Under the pieces are notes generated by a model. That model saw only the letters and a list, made by a program, of their open reading frames with translations. It ran no database searches and was not told the origin of the DNA. The translations under genes and the position numbers were made by a program. Of a stretch of 64,000 nucleotides of DNA, positions 24,601 to 38,018 are shown piece after piece; the stretch's first letter is position 1, and each line of letters opens with the position of its first letter. The stretch comes from Candidatus Aminicenantes bacterium (GTDB taxonomy: Bacteria > Acidobacteriota > Aminicenantia > Aminicenantales > UBA4085): NCBI GenBank assembly GCA_026393855.1, contig JAPKZJ010000114.1, positions 1 to 64,000 of the forward strand, given 5' to 3'.

Positions 24601-25575
24601 TTAGAACTCCATCAGCCGCGTGATTCCGGCCCCGATCCGGCCGGCGTCGACGTAATAGGCGGCTTCGGACTTGGCCAGCGGCACGGTGATGTCGGGGGCG
24701 GTAACGCGCAGCACGGGCGCCTTGAGATGAAGCAGGGCGCTCTCCGCCAGCAGAGCCGCGATTTCCGCGCCCGCGCCGAAGGCCCGCGGGGCCTCATGCA
24801 CGATCAGGGCTCGACCGGTCTTGCGGACGGACGCGAGGACCGCCTCCTCATCCATCGGGCTGAGGGTGCGAAGGTCGATGACCTCCGCCGAGTGGCCGGC
24901 CGCGGCGGCTTCTTCGGCGGCTTGCAGCGAGATCGGGATCATGGCTCCCCAAGCCAGAATGGTCAAGTCGGCGCCGGGCCGGACGATCCGAGCCCGCCGT
25001 AGGGGAATCTCATACGCTGCCTCGGGGACTTCCTCCTTGCCGGCGCGATAGAGCCGGGTCGGTTCGAGGAAGAGAACCGGGTCTTCGGACCGGATCGAGG
25101 CTAGCAAAAGGCCCTTGGCTTCAACGGGCGAAGACGGGACGACGACGGTCAGGCCCGGGATCTGGCAAAAGAGGGCTTCGGTGCTTTCGGAATGGTGCTC
25201 CAGGGCGCCGACGCCGGCGCCGTAAGGTGTCCGGATGACGATCGGCGCGCCGAAGCGCCCCCGGGTCCGGTTGCGAAGGCGGGCGGCATGCGACACGATC
25301 TGGTTGAAAGCCGGGTAGATGAATCCCAGGAACTGGATCTCGGCCACGGGCTTGAGGCCCAGGGCGGCCATGCCGATGGCCGCGCCGACGAGGCCGGATT
25401 CGGCCAGCGGCGTATCCATGACGCGATCGGTTCCAAATCGCTCCGACAGGCCTTCCGTGGCCCGGAAGACTCCGCCGTCCGGCCCGATGTCCTCGCCCAG
25501 AAGGACGACCCGCTCGTCGGCGGCCAGGGCTTGGGCCAAGGCCTGATTGATCGCCTGGACCATGTTCAGATTCAT
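24601..25575 (-). CDS. 2-oxoacid dehydrogenase E1 component, beta subunit
   Basis: 324 residues from the ATG at 25575, which overlaps the E1alpha stop (ATGA). Family motifs: 'LLGEDIGPDGGVFRATEGL', 'DTPLAESGLVGAAIGMA', 'FLGFIYPAFNQIVSHAARL', 'PYGAGVGALEHHSES' and 'SPVEAKGLLLASIRSEDPV'. It forms the alpha2beta2 thiamine-diphosphate E1 that decarboxylates a 2-oxoacid. Sequence features do not separate pyruvate from branched-chain substrates. Confidence 0.94.
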   Translation of the reverse strand: MNLNMVQAINQALAQALAADERVVLLGEDIGPDGGVFRATEGLSERFGTDRVMDTPLAESGLVGAAIGMAALGLKPVAEIQFLGFIYPAFNQIVSHAARLRNRTRGRFGAPIVIRTPYGAGVGALEHHSESTEALFCQIPGLTVVVPSSPVEAKGLLLASIRSEDPVLFLEPTRLYRAGKEEVPEAAYEIPLRRARIVRPGADLTILAWGAMIPISLQAAEEAAAAGHSAEVIDLRTLSPMDEEAVLASVRKTGRALIVHEAPRAFGAGAEIAALLAESALLHLKAPVLRVTAPDITVPLAKSEAAYYVDAGRIGAGITRLMEF

Positions 25576-26654
25576 CGGGCGCCGCCAAGCTGCATTTTTC
25601 GTTCGGCTAGTTGTGCCGCCAGCCGGGCGGGTATCTCCTTGTAGGTGAAAACGAAGAGGTCCTCGAGCGAAGCGGGCGGCGTTTTTTCGGCCTCCGCTAC
25701 CGCCGCTTCGATCCGCGCCCCCGTCTCGGCTCCCAAACGGCCCTCGAAATCCTGGTCCCAATACCCTTGGGCCGCGAGGTAGGCGCGGAAGCGGGCCAGC
25801 GGGTCGCGTCGCTCCCAGGTCTCGACTTCTTCCCGGGACCGATAGCGCGAAGCGTCGTCGGAAGTGGTGTGATGGCTCATCCGGTAAGTGAAGGCCTCGA
25901 TCAGGGTCGGCCCGCCGCCGGATCGGGCCCGATCGAGTGCCTCCCGGACGGCGGCGATCATGGCCAGCACGTCGTTGCCGTCCACGGCCAGGCCGGGAAA
26001 GCCGTAAGCGGCCGCCTTCTGGGCGATCGAGGCCGACGCCGTCTGGCGGCTGATCGGGGTCGAGATCGCCCATTGGTTGTTATAGCAGACGAAGACGACC
26101 GGGGCCCGATGAACGCCGGCGAAGTTAAGGCCTTCGTGAAAGTCGCCTTCCGAGGTGGCGCCGTCGCCGAAGGTCGTTAGAACCGCCAAGGGTTTGCCGA
26201 GATGCTTCGCGGCCAGCGCGGCTCCGACGGCTTGCGGAATCTGCGAAGCCACGGGGATGGCGAAGGGGAAGAGGTTGAGGCCGTCCGGGGTTCGGAATCC
26301 GGCCTCGTTGCCCATCCAATAGTGGTAATAGGTCGCCAGCGGATAGCCGACCGTGAGGTAGAGGCCCATATCCCGAAAATAGGGGAAGGCCCAGTCTTCG
26401 GCCCGCAGTCCAAAGGCGCTCCCGACCTGGCAGGCTTCGTGGCCGAGGCTGGAAGCGAACGTGCCCAGCCGCCCCTGCCGCTGCAGGAGCAGCGCTTTCC
26501 GGTCGGCTTCGCGCGTCAGAATCATGAGGGCGAGGACCCGCCTCAGATCGTCCGGCGTCAGAGCCGGCAGAAGATCCGGCCGCAGGACTCGACCGTCCGG
26601 GTCCAGGATGCCCACCCGTTCGCCCCTGGCGGCATCGAATGCGTCAGTCAGCAT
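25572..26654 (-). CDS. 2-oxoacid dehydrogenase E1 component, alpha subunit
   Basis: 360 residues. The thiamine-diphosphate motif is GDGATSEGDFHEGLNFAG followed by 'CYNNQWAIS'. The phosphorylation-loop-like stretch 'RMSHHTTSDDASRYR' resembles branched-chain oxoacid dehydrogenases and Bacillus-type pyruvate dehydrogenase. It begins only 4 nt after the glutaredoxin-like gene, tying the complex to the thiol-redox genes upstream. Confidence 0.94.
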   Translation of the reverse strand: MLTDAFDAARGERVGILDPDGRVLRPDLLPALTPDDLRRVLALMILTREADRKALLLQRQGRLGTFASSLGHEACQVGSAFGLRAEDWAFPYFRDMGLYLTVGYPLATYYHYWMGNEAGFRTPDGLNLFPFAIPVASQIPQAVGAALAAKHLGKPLAVLTTFGDGATSEGDFHEGLNFAGVHRAPVVFVCYNNQWAISTPISRQTASASIAQKAAAYGFPGLAVDGNDVLAMIAAVREALDRARSGGGPTLIEAFTYRMSHHTTSDDASRYRSREEVETWERRDPLARFRAYLAAQGYWDQDFEGRLGAETGARIEAAVAEAEKTPPASLEDLFVFTYKEIPARLAAQLAERKMQLGGAR

Positions 26655-26658
26655 GGTT

Positions 26659-26937
26659 TCAGCGGGCGGCCCAGGCCTTGAGGGTGTCGTAAGGGACTTC
26701 GCCGCACAAGGCGTCCTCGGTTTCGGTGTTGACGAAGGCCGGCACCCGGAGCTGGCCGCCGCATTTGGGAGCCAGGATCGCCTTGAACGAACGCATCCGA
26801 TCGGCGTTGGCCTCGTCGTGCCAGACTTCCTGCTTGTCGATCGTGACGCCTATATCGGCCATGAGACGGTCGACGATGGGCATCATGGTCCGGCAGTGTG
26901 GGCATTCGCGGCCGTGGAACATGATCAGCTTGGACAT
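26659..26937 (-). CDS. glutaredoxin/thioredoxin-fold protein
   Basis: 92 residues. 'MFHGRECPHCRTMMPIVDRLM' supplies a CPHC active site of glutaredoxin type, and 'LRVPAFVNTETEDALCGEV' contains the cis-Pro region. Two further Cys residues (PKCGG and LCGE) are unusual. It lies between the rubredoxin/FTR fusion (3 nt upstream) and E1alpha (4 nt downstream), so it is a candidate acceptor of electrons from the FTR domain. Confidence 0.87.
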   Translation of the reverse strand: MSKLIMFHGRECPHCRTMMPIVDRLMADIGVTIDKQEVWHDEANADRMRSFKAILAPKCGGQLRVPAFVNTETEDALCGEVPYDTLKAWAAR

Positions 26938-26940
26938 GGG

Positions 26941-27399
26941 TCACCTCTTTTTAAAGAGTCCGCACCAGCATTCGCCGGCATCGATCCCGCGGTAGGTCTC
27001 GTGGGCGGTGAAGAAGCAGGGGCAGACGAGCTTGAGATCTTCCTGGAATTCCTTGGTCCGCAGGCGGCAGGGGCAGTATTTAAGGCCGTGATTGGCGGCA
27101 TTGCCGAACAGGCCCTCGAGCAGGAGATCCACCCGGGCCCGGTCGCGATTGACCTCGAACTCCTGGCCTGCGGCGAAGGCCTCGATCGACCGCCGGAACT
27201 CCTCAGGGGAGAACTCGCCCGCGTCCGAGGGCCCGACCGAGGCCTGGCCTTCGCCGGGGCCCCAGCCCTGAACGGCCCGGGCTTCGCGGGCCGAGACGCG
27301 GACGAAGGGCCTGGCCACTCCGCAGGTGGGACAAACGCCCGGCGGCTTGACGCCGTAGTGGATGTCGTTGCAAACAAAGCAGCGCCAGAAGGACTTCAA
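26941..27399 (-). CDS. rubredoxin-like / ferredoxin-thioredoxin reductase beta fusion
   Basis: 152 residues with two parts. The N-terminus (about 1-35) has 'WRCFVCNDIHYGVKPPGVCPTCG', a rubredoxin-type iron knot (CxxC...CxxC). From about 70 on, CPCR, then CPCF, then CWCG reproduces the cysteine spacing of the catalytic subunit of ferredoxin-thioredoxin reductase (CPC-CPC-CHC). The last motif has Trp where plant-type enzymes have the functional His. It would pass single electrons to a disulfide through a 4Fe-4S cluster. The neighbouring CPHC protein is the obvious target. Confidence 0.88.
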   Translation of the reverse strand: MKSFWRCFVCNDIHYGVKPPGVCPTCGVARPFVRVSAREARAVQGWGPGEGQASVGPSDAGEFSPEEFRRSIEAFAAGQEFEVNRDRARVDLLLEGLFGNAANHGLKYCPCRLRTKEFQEDLKLVCPCFFTAHETYRGIDAGECWCGLFKKR

Positions 27400-27409
27400 G
27401 GGACCCTCC

Positions 27410-28585
27410 TTAAAACAGTCGATCGATGTTGAATCCGATGCGGAAGTCGCCGTCGCGGAGCCGCAAATCGCCTCCCGGCAGGCGCTGGGCGGAGGCGATG
27501 CCGGCCGCGTTCAGGGCGAAGAACTGGAAGACGTGGCCGCCGATCTTCTTCTCGATCCCCACAGCCCAGCCGTCGGCCGCATCGGCGTAGCCGGACAGAA
27601 CGGGGGTCCATTCGCCGAAGAGGGAGAGATCGCCGGCGATCCGCCAACGGCCGCCCAGGCCGAGGGCGAGAGTGCCGCGGCGCAAGCCGGTGGTCAAATC
27701 GGTGTTGCCCGCATAAGAAGGGACGACTAGTAGGGACAAGCGGCCGTTCAGCGCGCGCGAGAAGGACACGGAGGCCAGCCAGCGGATGTTGTCGCCGGCC
27801 AGCAGGCTGCGCCCAGGAGTCTTTTGCGTCAGCAGCGAGACGCCGCCGCGCAGGACCAGGCCGAAGGGCGCTCCGGCGGCCTGATCGAGGGCCCGGTAGG
27901 CCAGTCCGGTCTCGACTTCGCGGAGCAGATTGGATCGGCCCAGGGTCAGGGTCCAGCGATCGGTCAGGCCGTAGCCGACCCCGAGCATGATCGAAGCCGG
28001 CCCATCCAGGCCGAGAAAGCTCCCCTCGCTTCCGGTCAAGCTGTTCATGAAGCGGTGCGCGATCCGGAACAGGAACCGGCCCCGCTCGAGGGTCTCGGCG
28101 GTCGGCAGCCCGGCCAGGCTCAAGCCCCAGAAAGCCGGTCGCTCAAGGTTTTTTTTTTGCCCGGCCGCGGCGGCGGCGGGGACGGTTTTAGACTTCAAGG
28201 AGCCGAGCCAGTCGGCGATGGTTTTGATATCGGGCTCGGCCAGCGGTTCCCGGCCGAGCGGCATGCGCTTGCCTTCGATCCCGGCCGATCCCTTGATTTT
28301 CATCAGCCAATAGCTTTTTTCGGGCGAGGCGGGATCGATGATCTTGTACTCGGGGTTGGATTGGCTGGGGCGGTCGAAAGCCGGTAAGGCGGCCTCGGAC
28401 GGCTCCAGGCTCATTCCCGCCGCCGGGTACCGCCCCGTGTGGCAGCCCGCGGCCAAACAATGACCCTTGACGATTCTCTCGACGGAGGCCGGGAAAAAGG
28501 CCGTTTGGGCTAGGGCCAAACCGACCCCGAAAGCCAGCCCGACGGCCGCCGCCGCCAGCCGATGGGTTAAGTGGGTCCGCATCAT
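27410..28585 (-). CDS. cytochrome c-like domain fused to DUF5777 beta-barrel
   Basis: 391 residues. After a signal peptide (ending near ALAQTAFF) comes a short cytochrome-like domain with CLAAGCHTG, a CxxxxCH heme motif, and 'GKRMPLGREPLAEPDIKTIADWLGSL', where the Met could be the sixth ligand. From about residue 150 the sequence is a DUF5777-type barrel: 'RFLFRIAHRFMNS', 'GLDGPASIMLGVGYGLTDRWTLTLGRSNL', ending IGFNIDRLF. An outer-membrane barrel with a periplasmic heme domain is inferred. It is first in the operon that continues into FTR, glutaredoxin-like and E1-E2. Confidence 0.82.
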   Translation of the reverse strand: MMRTHLTHRLAAAAVGLAFGVGLALAQTAFFPASVERIVKGHCLAAGCHTGRYPAAGMSLEPSEAALPAFDRPSQSNPEYKIIDPASPEKSYWLMKIKGSAGIEGKRMPLGREPLAEPDIKTIADWLGSLKSKTVPAAAAAGQKKNLERPAFWGLSLAGLPTAETLERGRFLFRIAHRFMNSLTGSEGSFLGLDGPASIMLGVGYGLTDRWTLTLGRSNLLREVETGLAYRALDQAAGAPFGLVLRGGVSLLTQKTPGRSLLAGDNIRWLASVSFSRALNGRLSLLVVPSYAGNTDLTTGLRRGTLALGLGGRWRIAGDLSLFGEWTPVLSGYADAADGWAVGIEKKIGGHVFQFFALNAAGIASAQRLPGGDLRLRDGDFRIGFNIDRLF

Positions 28586-28646
28586 GATCCTCTTCCGCCG
28601 CGGATCCTGGAAGGCTCCCCGTCCAAAAGGCCCGCAGCCGCCGCCT

Positions 28647-28671
28647 AAAACCGATTAATTCGATCGGTTTT
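28647..28671 (-). promoter_or_regulatory. 9-bp inverted repeat at the transcription start (operator or terminator)
   Basis: AAAACCGAT (28647-28655) and ATCGGTTTT (28663-28671) are perfect complements around a 7-nt centre. It lies where transcription from the 28677-28705 promoter would start, as a repressor operator would. Flanking A and T runs also make it a possible bidirectional terminator after the membrane cytochrome gene. Confidence 0.55.
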
Positions 28672-28676
28672 TATTT

Positions 28677-28705
28677 AGAATAGGCCGCCCGGCCTCGAAT
28701 GTCAA
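28677..28705 (-). promoter_or_regulatory. promoter of the cytochrome-barrel / FTR / 2-oxoacid dehydrogenase operon
   Basis: TTGACA (28705-28700), 17-nt spacer, TATTCT (28682-28677) on the minus strand. Confidence 0.65.
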
Positions 28706-28710
28706 TCCCT

Positions 28711-29415
28711 TCAGAGGCGGCGAAGATAAGCGACGAGCGCGGCCGTCTCGGCCTCGCGAAGCGCCGCGAAGGGGGGCATGGACCGGAAAGGCTTCCGCAG
28801 CTGCAGCCGGACGTTTTCCTCGGTGGCCGGCCTGCCGCTGACGGGCAGCGTCGCGCTGCGAAAAAGACCGGCCAGCGCGGGTCCGCCGCGCGTGCCGGCG
28901 CCGTCGGACCCATGGCAGCCCGCGCACAGTCCGGAGAAAATCTCGCGGCCCGTTTCGGCCGGGCCGACGGCGGGAATCGACGGCGATCCCTCCCGGCGGC
29001 CTCCGGCCCGCGATCCGCCGAGGACCTCGAAGCCTAGGGACGCGAGGACGACCACAAAAGCCGTCCCGGCGATAAAAAGGCCGAGCGGGGGAGCCCAGCG
29101 CAGCATCGGACGGAAGATCTTAACGATGCCGATCTTGGCCAGGACAAGAGCGCCGAGGACCAGGGCCAGATGCCAATGCAGGACGGCCCGCAGGGGGAGG
29201 GCGTCTCCGGCCCGCGAGAGGAGCATGGCGCCCAGGAGGGTGTTCAGAAAGAGGCAGGCGGCGAACGTCCGTCCGGCCCAGGCGTGGATGCGGCGCAGCA
29301 GGACGGGATTCTTGGCCGGGATCGGCCGGCCGGTGAGCAGGAGCATGGATCCGGCGGCCACGGCGCCGGCCAGGATGAGGATTGAGGCGAAAACGATCTT
29401 GAGGATGGGGATCAC
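28711..29415 (-). CDS. membrane protein with C-terminal cytochrome c domain
   Basis: 234 residues. The first ~135 residues hold four hydrophobic helices, with His residues in 'RRIHAWAGRTF' and 'AVLHWHLALVLG' that could bind heme b. The C-terminal domain (about 155-234) is a class I cytochrome c: LCAGCHGSDGAGT for heme attachment and 'FRSMPPFAALREAETAALVAYLRRL' with the ligand Met. Cytochrome c would face the periplasm and pass electrons from the membrane. It follows guaB by 21 nt. Confidence 0.82.
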   Translation of the reverse strand: MIPILKIVFASILILAGAVAAGSMLLLTGRPIPAKNPVLLRRIHAWAGRTFAACLFLNTLLGAMLLSRAGDALPLRAVLHWHLALVLGALVLAKIGIVKIFRPMLRWAPPLGLFIAGTAFVVVLASLGFEVLGGSRAGGRREGSPSIPAVGPAETGREIFSGLCAGCHGSDGAGTRGGPALAGLFRSATLPVSGRPATEENVRLQLRKPFRSMPPFAALREAETAALVAYLRRL

Positions 29416-29436
29416 GGCTTGCTCCGGGTGCCGGCC

Positions 29437-30903
29437 CTATTCCAATCGATAGTTCGGCGCTTCCTTGGTGATCGTCACGTCGTGGACGTGGCTTTCCTTG
29501 AGTCCGGCGGCGGAGATCTTGATGAACCTGGCTTTTTCGCGCATCTCCTCGATCGTCCGGCAGCCGGCGTAGCCCATGCCGGAGCGGAGTCCTCCAACGA
29601 CCATGTGCAGGATCGAAGCGACGGGGCCCTTGGTCGGAACCATGCCCTCGATGCCTTCCGGGACGAGCTTGGTCTCGGGAGCCGCGGCATCCCGGAAATA
29701 CCGGTCGAGGCTCTTGCCTTCGCGCATGACTTCGAGCGAGCCCATGCCGCGGTAGATCTTATAGGAGCGTCCCTGGTACATGACGGCCTCGCCGGGCGCC
29801 TCGTCGGTGCCGGCCAGCATGTTGCCGAGCATGACCGAGCTGGCTCCGGCGGCGATGGCCTTGGCCACGTCGCCGGAAGACTTGACGCCGCCGTCGGCGA
29901 TGATCGGGATGTCCTTCTCCCGGGCCGCCCGGGCGACGTCGGCGATGGCTGTGATCTGCGGCACGCCGCAGCCGCTGACCACACGGGTGGTGCAGATCGA
30001 GCCGGGGCCGACGCCCACCTTGACCGCGTCGACACCCCGGTCGATGAGATCGCGGGCGGCTTCGGCGGTGCCGATGTTGCCGGCGATGAGCTCCTGTTCG
30101 GGAAATTCGGCCCGCAGCCGCTCGACCATTTTCAGAACCCGCTCCTGATGGCCGTGAGCGGTGTCCACGATGATGACGTCGACTTTGGCGGCGACCAGAG
30201 CCCGGGCTCGGTCCAGGGCGTCTTCGCCCGTGCCGATCGCGGCTCCCACCCGGAGCCGGCCCAAGGCGTCTTTGGCCGAGTTGGGGTACTGGATGCGCTT
30301 GAGGATGTCCTTGTAGGTGATCATCCCCTTGAGCCGGCGGCCCTCGTCTATAACCAAAATCTTCTCGATCTTGTGCTTGTGGAAGAGGACTTCGGCCTCG
30401 GCGAGCGAGGTGCCGACCGGGACCGTGACCAGCTCCCGGGTCATGACCTGGGCGATGGGCATGTTCCAGCGGGTCTCGAAGCGGATATCCCGGTTGGTCA
30501 GGATGCCGACCAGAGTGTTGGCCCCGTCTGTGATCGGGAGGCCGGAGATGCGGTACTTCTGCATCACGTCCCGGGCGGCGCCGATGAGGTCGGTCGGCCG
30601 CATGCTGATCGGGTCGTGGATCATCCCGCTCTCGTGCCGCTTGACCTTGTCGACCTCGTCGGCCTGGGCCTCGACGGTCATGTTGCGGTGGACGATGCCG
30701 AGGCCGCCGTTCTGGGCCATGGCGATGGCCATGGCCGACTTGGTCACAGTGTCCATGGCCGCGCTGACGATGGGCGCCCGCAGCTCGATGCGGCGGCTGA
30801 GACGGCTGGCGACGTCGGTCTCGGCCGGCACGACGGAGGAGGCGGCAGGGAGGATGAGGACGTCGTCGAAGGTCAGGCCTTCCTTGATCGGGTGCTCCAG
30901 CAT
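29437..30903 (-). CDS. guaB: IMP dehydrogenase
   Basis: 488 residues from the ATG at 30903 with AAGGAGG upstream. Catalytic loop [18 protein letters not shown] holds the nucleophilic Cys; '[11 protein letters not shown]' and '[19 protein letters not shown]' follow, then the Arg-Tyr flap '[10 protein letters not shown]'. Two CBS domains are inserted near residues 95-210. It oxidises IMP to XMP with NAD, the committed step to GMP. It is 34 nt downstream of secA. Confidence 0.97.
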   Translation of the reverse strand: MLEHPIKEGLTFDDVLILPAASSVVPAETDVASRLSRRIELRAPIVSAAMDTVTKSAMAIAMAQNGGLGIVHRNMTVEAQADEVDKVKRHESGMIHDPISMRPTDLIGAARDVMQKYRISGLPITDGANTLVGILTNRDIRFETRWNMPIAQVMTRELVTVPVGTSLAEAEVLFHKHKIEKILVIDEGRRLKGMITYKDILKRIQYPNSAKDALGRLRVGAAIGTGEDALDRARALVAAKVDVIIVDTAHGHQERVLKMVERLRAEFPEQELIAGNIGTAEAARDLIDRGVDAVKVGVGPGSICTTRVVSGCGVPQITAIADVARAAREKDIPIIADGGVKSSGDVAKAIAAGASSVMLGNMLAGTDEAPGEAVMYQGRSYKIYRGMGSLEVMREGKSLDRYFRDAAAPETKLVPEGIEGMVPTKGPVASILHMVVGGLRSGMGYAGCRTIEEMREKARFIKISAAGLKESHVHDVTITKEAPNYRLE

Positions 30904-30937
30904 GTCGCCTCCTTCCGCGGGCTCTCGGGCCCGGCGG

Positions 30938-33574
<2,637 letters not shown>

Positions 33575-33580
33575 TGATTA

Positions 33581-33610
33581 CTTATACCGGATTGGCCCCG
33601 AAGTTGTCAA
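33581..33610 (-). promoter_or_regulatory. promoter of secA, abutting the start codon
   Basis: TTGACA (33610-33605), 18-nt spacer, TATAAG (33586-33581) on the minus strand, with 6 nt to the secA ATG. Confidence 0.7.
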
Positions 33611-33641
33611 TTTCGGCCGGAACCGCCGCCCCAAATAATCG

Positions 33642-33670
33642 TTGCGCCCGGCCTCGGCTTTGTGTTATCT
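33642..33670 (+). promoter_or_regulatory. promoter of metK-ahcY
   Basis: TTGCGC (33642-33647), 17-nt spacer, TTATCT (33665-33670). The leader is about 40 nt, too short for a SAM riboswitch. Confidence 0.5.
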
Positions 33671-33714
33671 TGTCCGTCACTTTAAATTTTCGACTCCACG
33701 CAGGAGGGATTCAC

Positions 33715-36175
<2,461 letters not shown>

Positions 36176-36184
36176 TCGGCGCGC

Positions 36185-36967
36185 CTAGCGGTTCTCGATT
36201 CGCTTGAGCGTCTCGTCGACCCTTTTTTTAAGCTCCGCATCTCCCGCCTGGGCCGGCGTCCGCTCACGCAGGCGGCGCTGGATCGAGGTCAACATCGACC
36301 GGGCCCGGGCAAAATCCTCTTTTTTGGTGTAGACGATGGCCAGGTTGAATTCGACGTTGAGCTCGCCCGGGACGAGCTTCATGGCGGCCTCATAGCTGGC
36401 GGTCGCCTCATCCAGGCGGTTGAGAGATTCCAGGATCAGGCCCTGAAGGTTGAACGCCAGGAGGGACTTGGCGTTCTTGCGCAGCGACTTGGCCGCGTAT
36501 TCCAGAGCCGCCTCGGGGTTGTTCCGTTGAAACTCGATCTTGGCCAGGTTGAAGCTGGCGTTGTAGTTTTCGTCCAGAGCGAAGGCCTTGCGGTATTCCG
36601 CCTCGGCCTTCTCGATCTGGCCGCTTTCCTGCAGGGCCGTGGCCAGGTTGTTGTGCCCGTCCGAAAAGTCGGGGGCGATCGCGACGCACTTTTCCAAGGC
36701 CGCGACGGCAGCCGGCAGATTGCCTTTGATCATGTGGGCCAAGCCCAGGAGATTGAGCGACTGGTAGTGCCGGGGGGCGAGGACCAGGGCCTGATTGAGG
36801 TAGGGGAAGGCGTAGTCGGTCAGGCCCGCGTTCATGCAGACCACGGCTTTCTCGTATTGGTATTGGGGGTCCTTCTCCCGCTGAGCCGTCAGGGACCTTT
36901 GGGATTGAGCGCAGGCGGCCAAGAGGGCGGCCATCAGGAAGATCAGGACGGCGGATTTCGATTTCAT
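36185..36967 (-). CDS. TPR-repeat lipoprotein (PilF/PilW-like)
   Basis: 260 residues. The ATG at 36967 has GAGG upstream; another ATG four codons earlier lacks one. The signal peptide ends in LLAAC, a good lipobox. About six TPR units fill residues 35-240 (e.g. 'GHNNLATALQESGQIEKAEAEYRKAFALDENY'-type pairs). PilF-like lipoproteins help pilin secretin assembly in the outer membrane, but no pilus genes are nearby, so the role is open. It is last in the asnS-to-gpsA gene run and may also have its own TACAAT box. Confidence 0.85.
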   Translation of the reverse strand: MKSKSAVLIFLMAALLAACAQSQRSLTAQREKDPQYQYEKAVVCMNAGLTDYAFPYLNQALVLAPRHYQSLNLLGLAHMIKGNLPAAVAALEKCVAIAPDFSDGHNNLATALQESGQIEKAEAEYRKAFALDENYNASFNLAKIEFQRNNPEAALEYAAKSLRKNAKSLLAFNLQGLILESLNRLDEATASYEAAMKLVPGELNVEFNLAIVYTKKEDFARARSMLTSIQRRLRERTPAQAGDAELKKRVDETLKRIENR

Positions 36968-37025
36968 CGGAGACCTCATGTTCTTATTGTAGCCCGGAGG
37001 ACGGGGCGGTTCAATCGGGTGGGAC

Positions 37026-38018
37026 TCATTCGTCCTTGAGCCCGCGCGACATCAGATCGCCGAGGGCCCGGCGGGGATCCTTGCGCCGGACTAAGATCGC
37101 ATAGACCTGCTCGGTGATCGGCATCTCGATGCCTTCGCGCCGGGCCAAATGGTAAGCCGAGACGGTGGTCGGAATGCCCTCGGCTACCATGCGCATGTCG
37201 GCCACGATTTCGGCCAGCCGGCGGCCCGCCCCGAGCTCCAGCCCGACTCGCCGGTTGCGGCTGAGATGGCCGGTGCAGGTCAGGACCAGGTCTCCCATGC
37301 CGGCCAGGCCGGCGAAGGTTTTGCGCTGAGCCCCCATGTGCAAGCCCAGTCGGCCGATCTCGGCCAGTCCCCGCGTCACAAGCGAAGCCCGCGAATTGTG
37401 GCCGAAGCGCAGGGCGTCGGAGATGCCGGCTGCGATGGCGATGACGTTCTTCAGAGCGCCGGCCAGCTCCACCCCCACGACGTCCCGCGTTGTGTAGACC
37501 CTCAGGCTCAGGCTGGACAGAAGGCCCTGCAGGCGGTGGGCCAGATCGGATTCGTCGGAGGCTAAAACCAACGCGGTCGGGTGGCCCTCGGCCACCTCCT
37601 TGGAGAAGCTGGGGCCGGAGAGGACGGCCAGCGGGCGTTCTGTTGGCCCGAAGCAATCGGCCATGACTTCGGTCATCCGCTTGAGCGTCGACTTTTCGAT
37701 CCCCTTGGTCAGGCTGATCAGGGCTTGGCCGGGCTGCAGCCGGCCGGCCAGATGGCCGAAGACGCGGCGGCAGAACTGGGAGGGGACGGCGATGAAGACG
37801 TATTCCGCTCCGGCCAGGGCTTCCTCATAGTCGTCGTGAAAAGTGACGTCGGCCGGAAACCTGTAGCCGGGGAGAAAGACGGAATTCTCGCGATCGCGCC
37901 GAGCGGCCAGGAAGATATCCGGCTCGCGAATCCAGAGCCGGGTCGGATACCCGAGGCGGCCGAGATAGAGGGCGAAAGCGGAACCCCAGCTGCCGCCGCC
38001 GATGACGCAGGCTTTCAT
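37026..38018 (-). CDS. gpsA: glycerol-3-phosphate dehydrogenase (NAD(P)+)
   Basis: 330 residues. 'VIGGGSWGSAFALYLGRLG' is the dinucleotide-binding loop; 'SLTKGIE', 'SGPSFSKEVAEGHPTAL' and the catalytic 'GALKNVIAIAAGISDALRFGHNSRASLVTRGL' are all intact. It makes sn-glycerol 3-phosphate for phospholipids. It overlaps plsY by 4 nt; the two supply the first acylation step. Confidence 0.96.
   Translation of the reverse strand: MKACVIGGGSWGSAFALYLGRLGYPTRLWIREPDIFLAARRDRENSVFLPGYRFPADVTFHDDYEEALAGAEYVFIAVPSQFCRRVFGHLAGRLQPGQALISLTKGIEKSTLKRMTEVMADCFGPTERPLAVLSGPSFSKEVAEGHPTALVLASDESDLAHRLQGLLSSLSLRVYTTRDVVGVELAGALKNVIAIAAGISDALRFGHNSRASLVTRGLAEIGRLGLHMGAQRKTFAGLAGMGDLVLTCTGHLSRNRRVGLELGAGRRLAEIVADMRMVAEGIPTTVSAYHLARREGIEMPITEQVYAILVRRKDPRRALGDLMSRGLKDE

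Noticed and set aside
33671-33714. SAM riboswitch ahead of metK
   Set aside because: The leader is about 40 nt, too short and without the expected stems.
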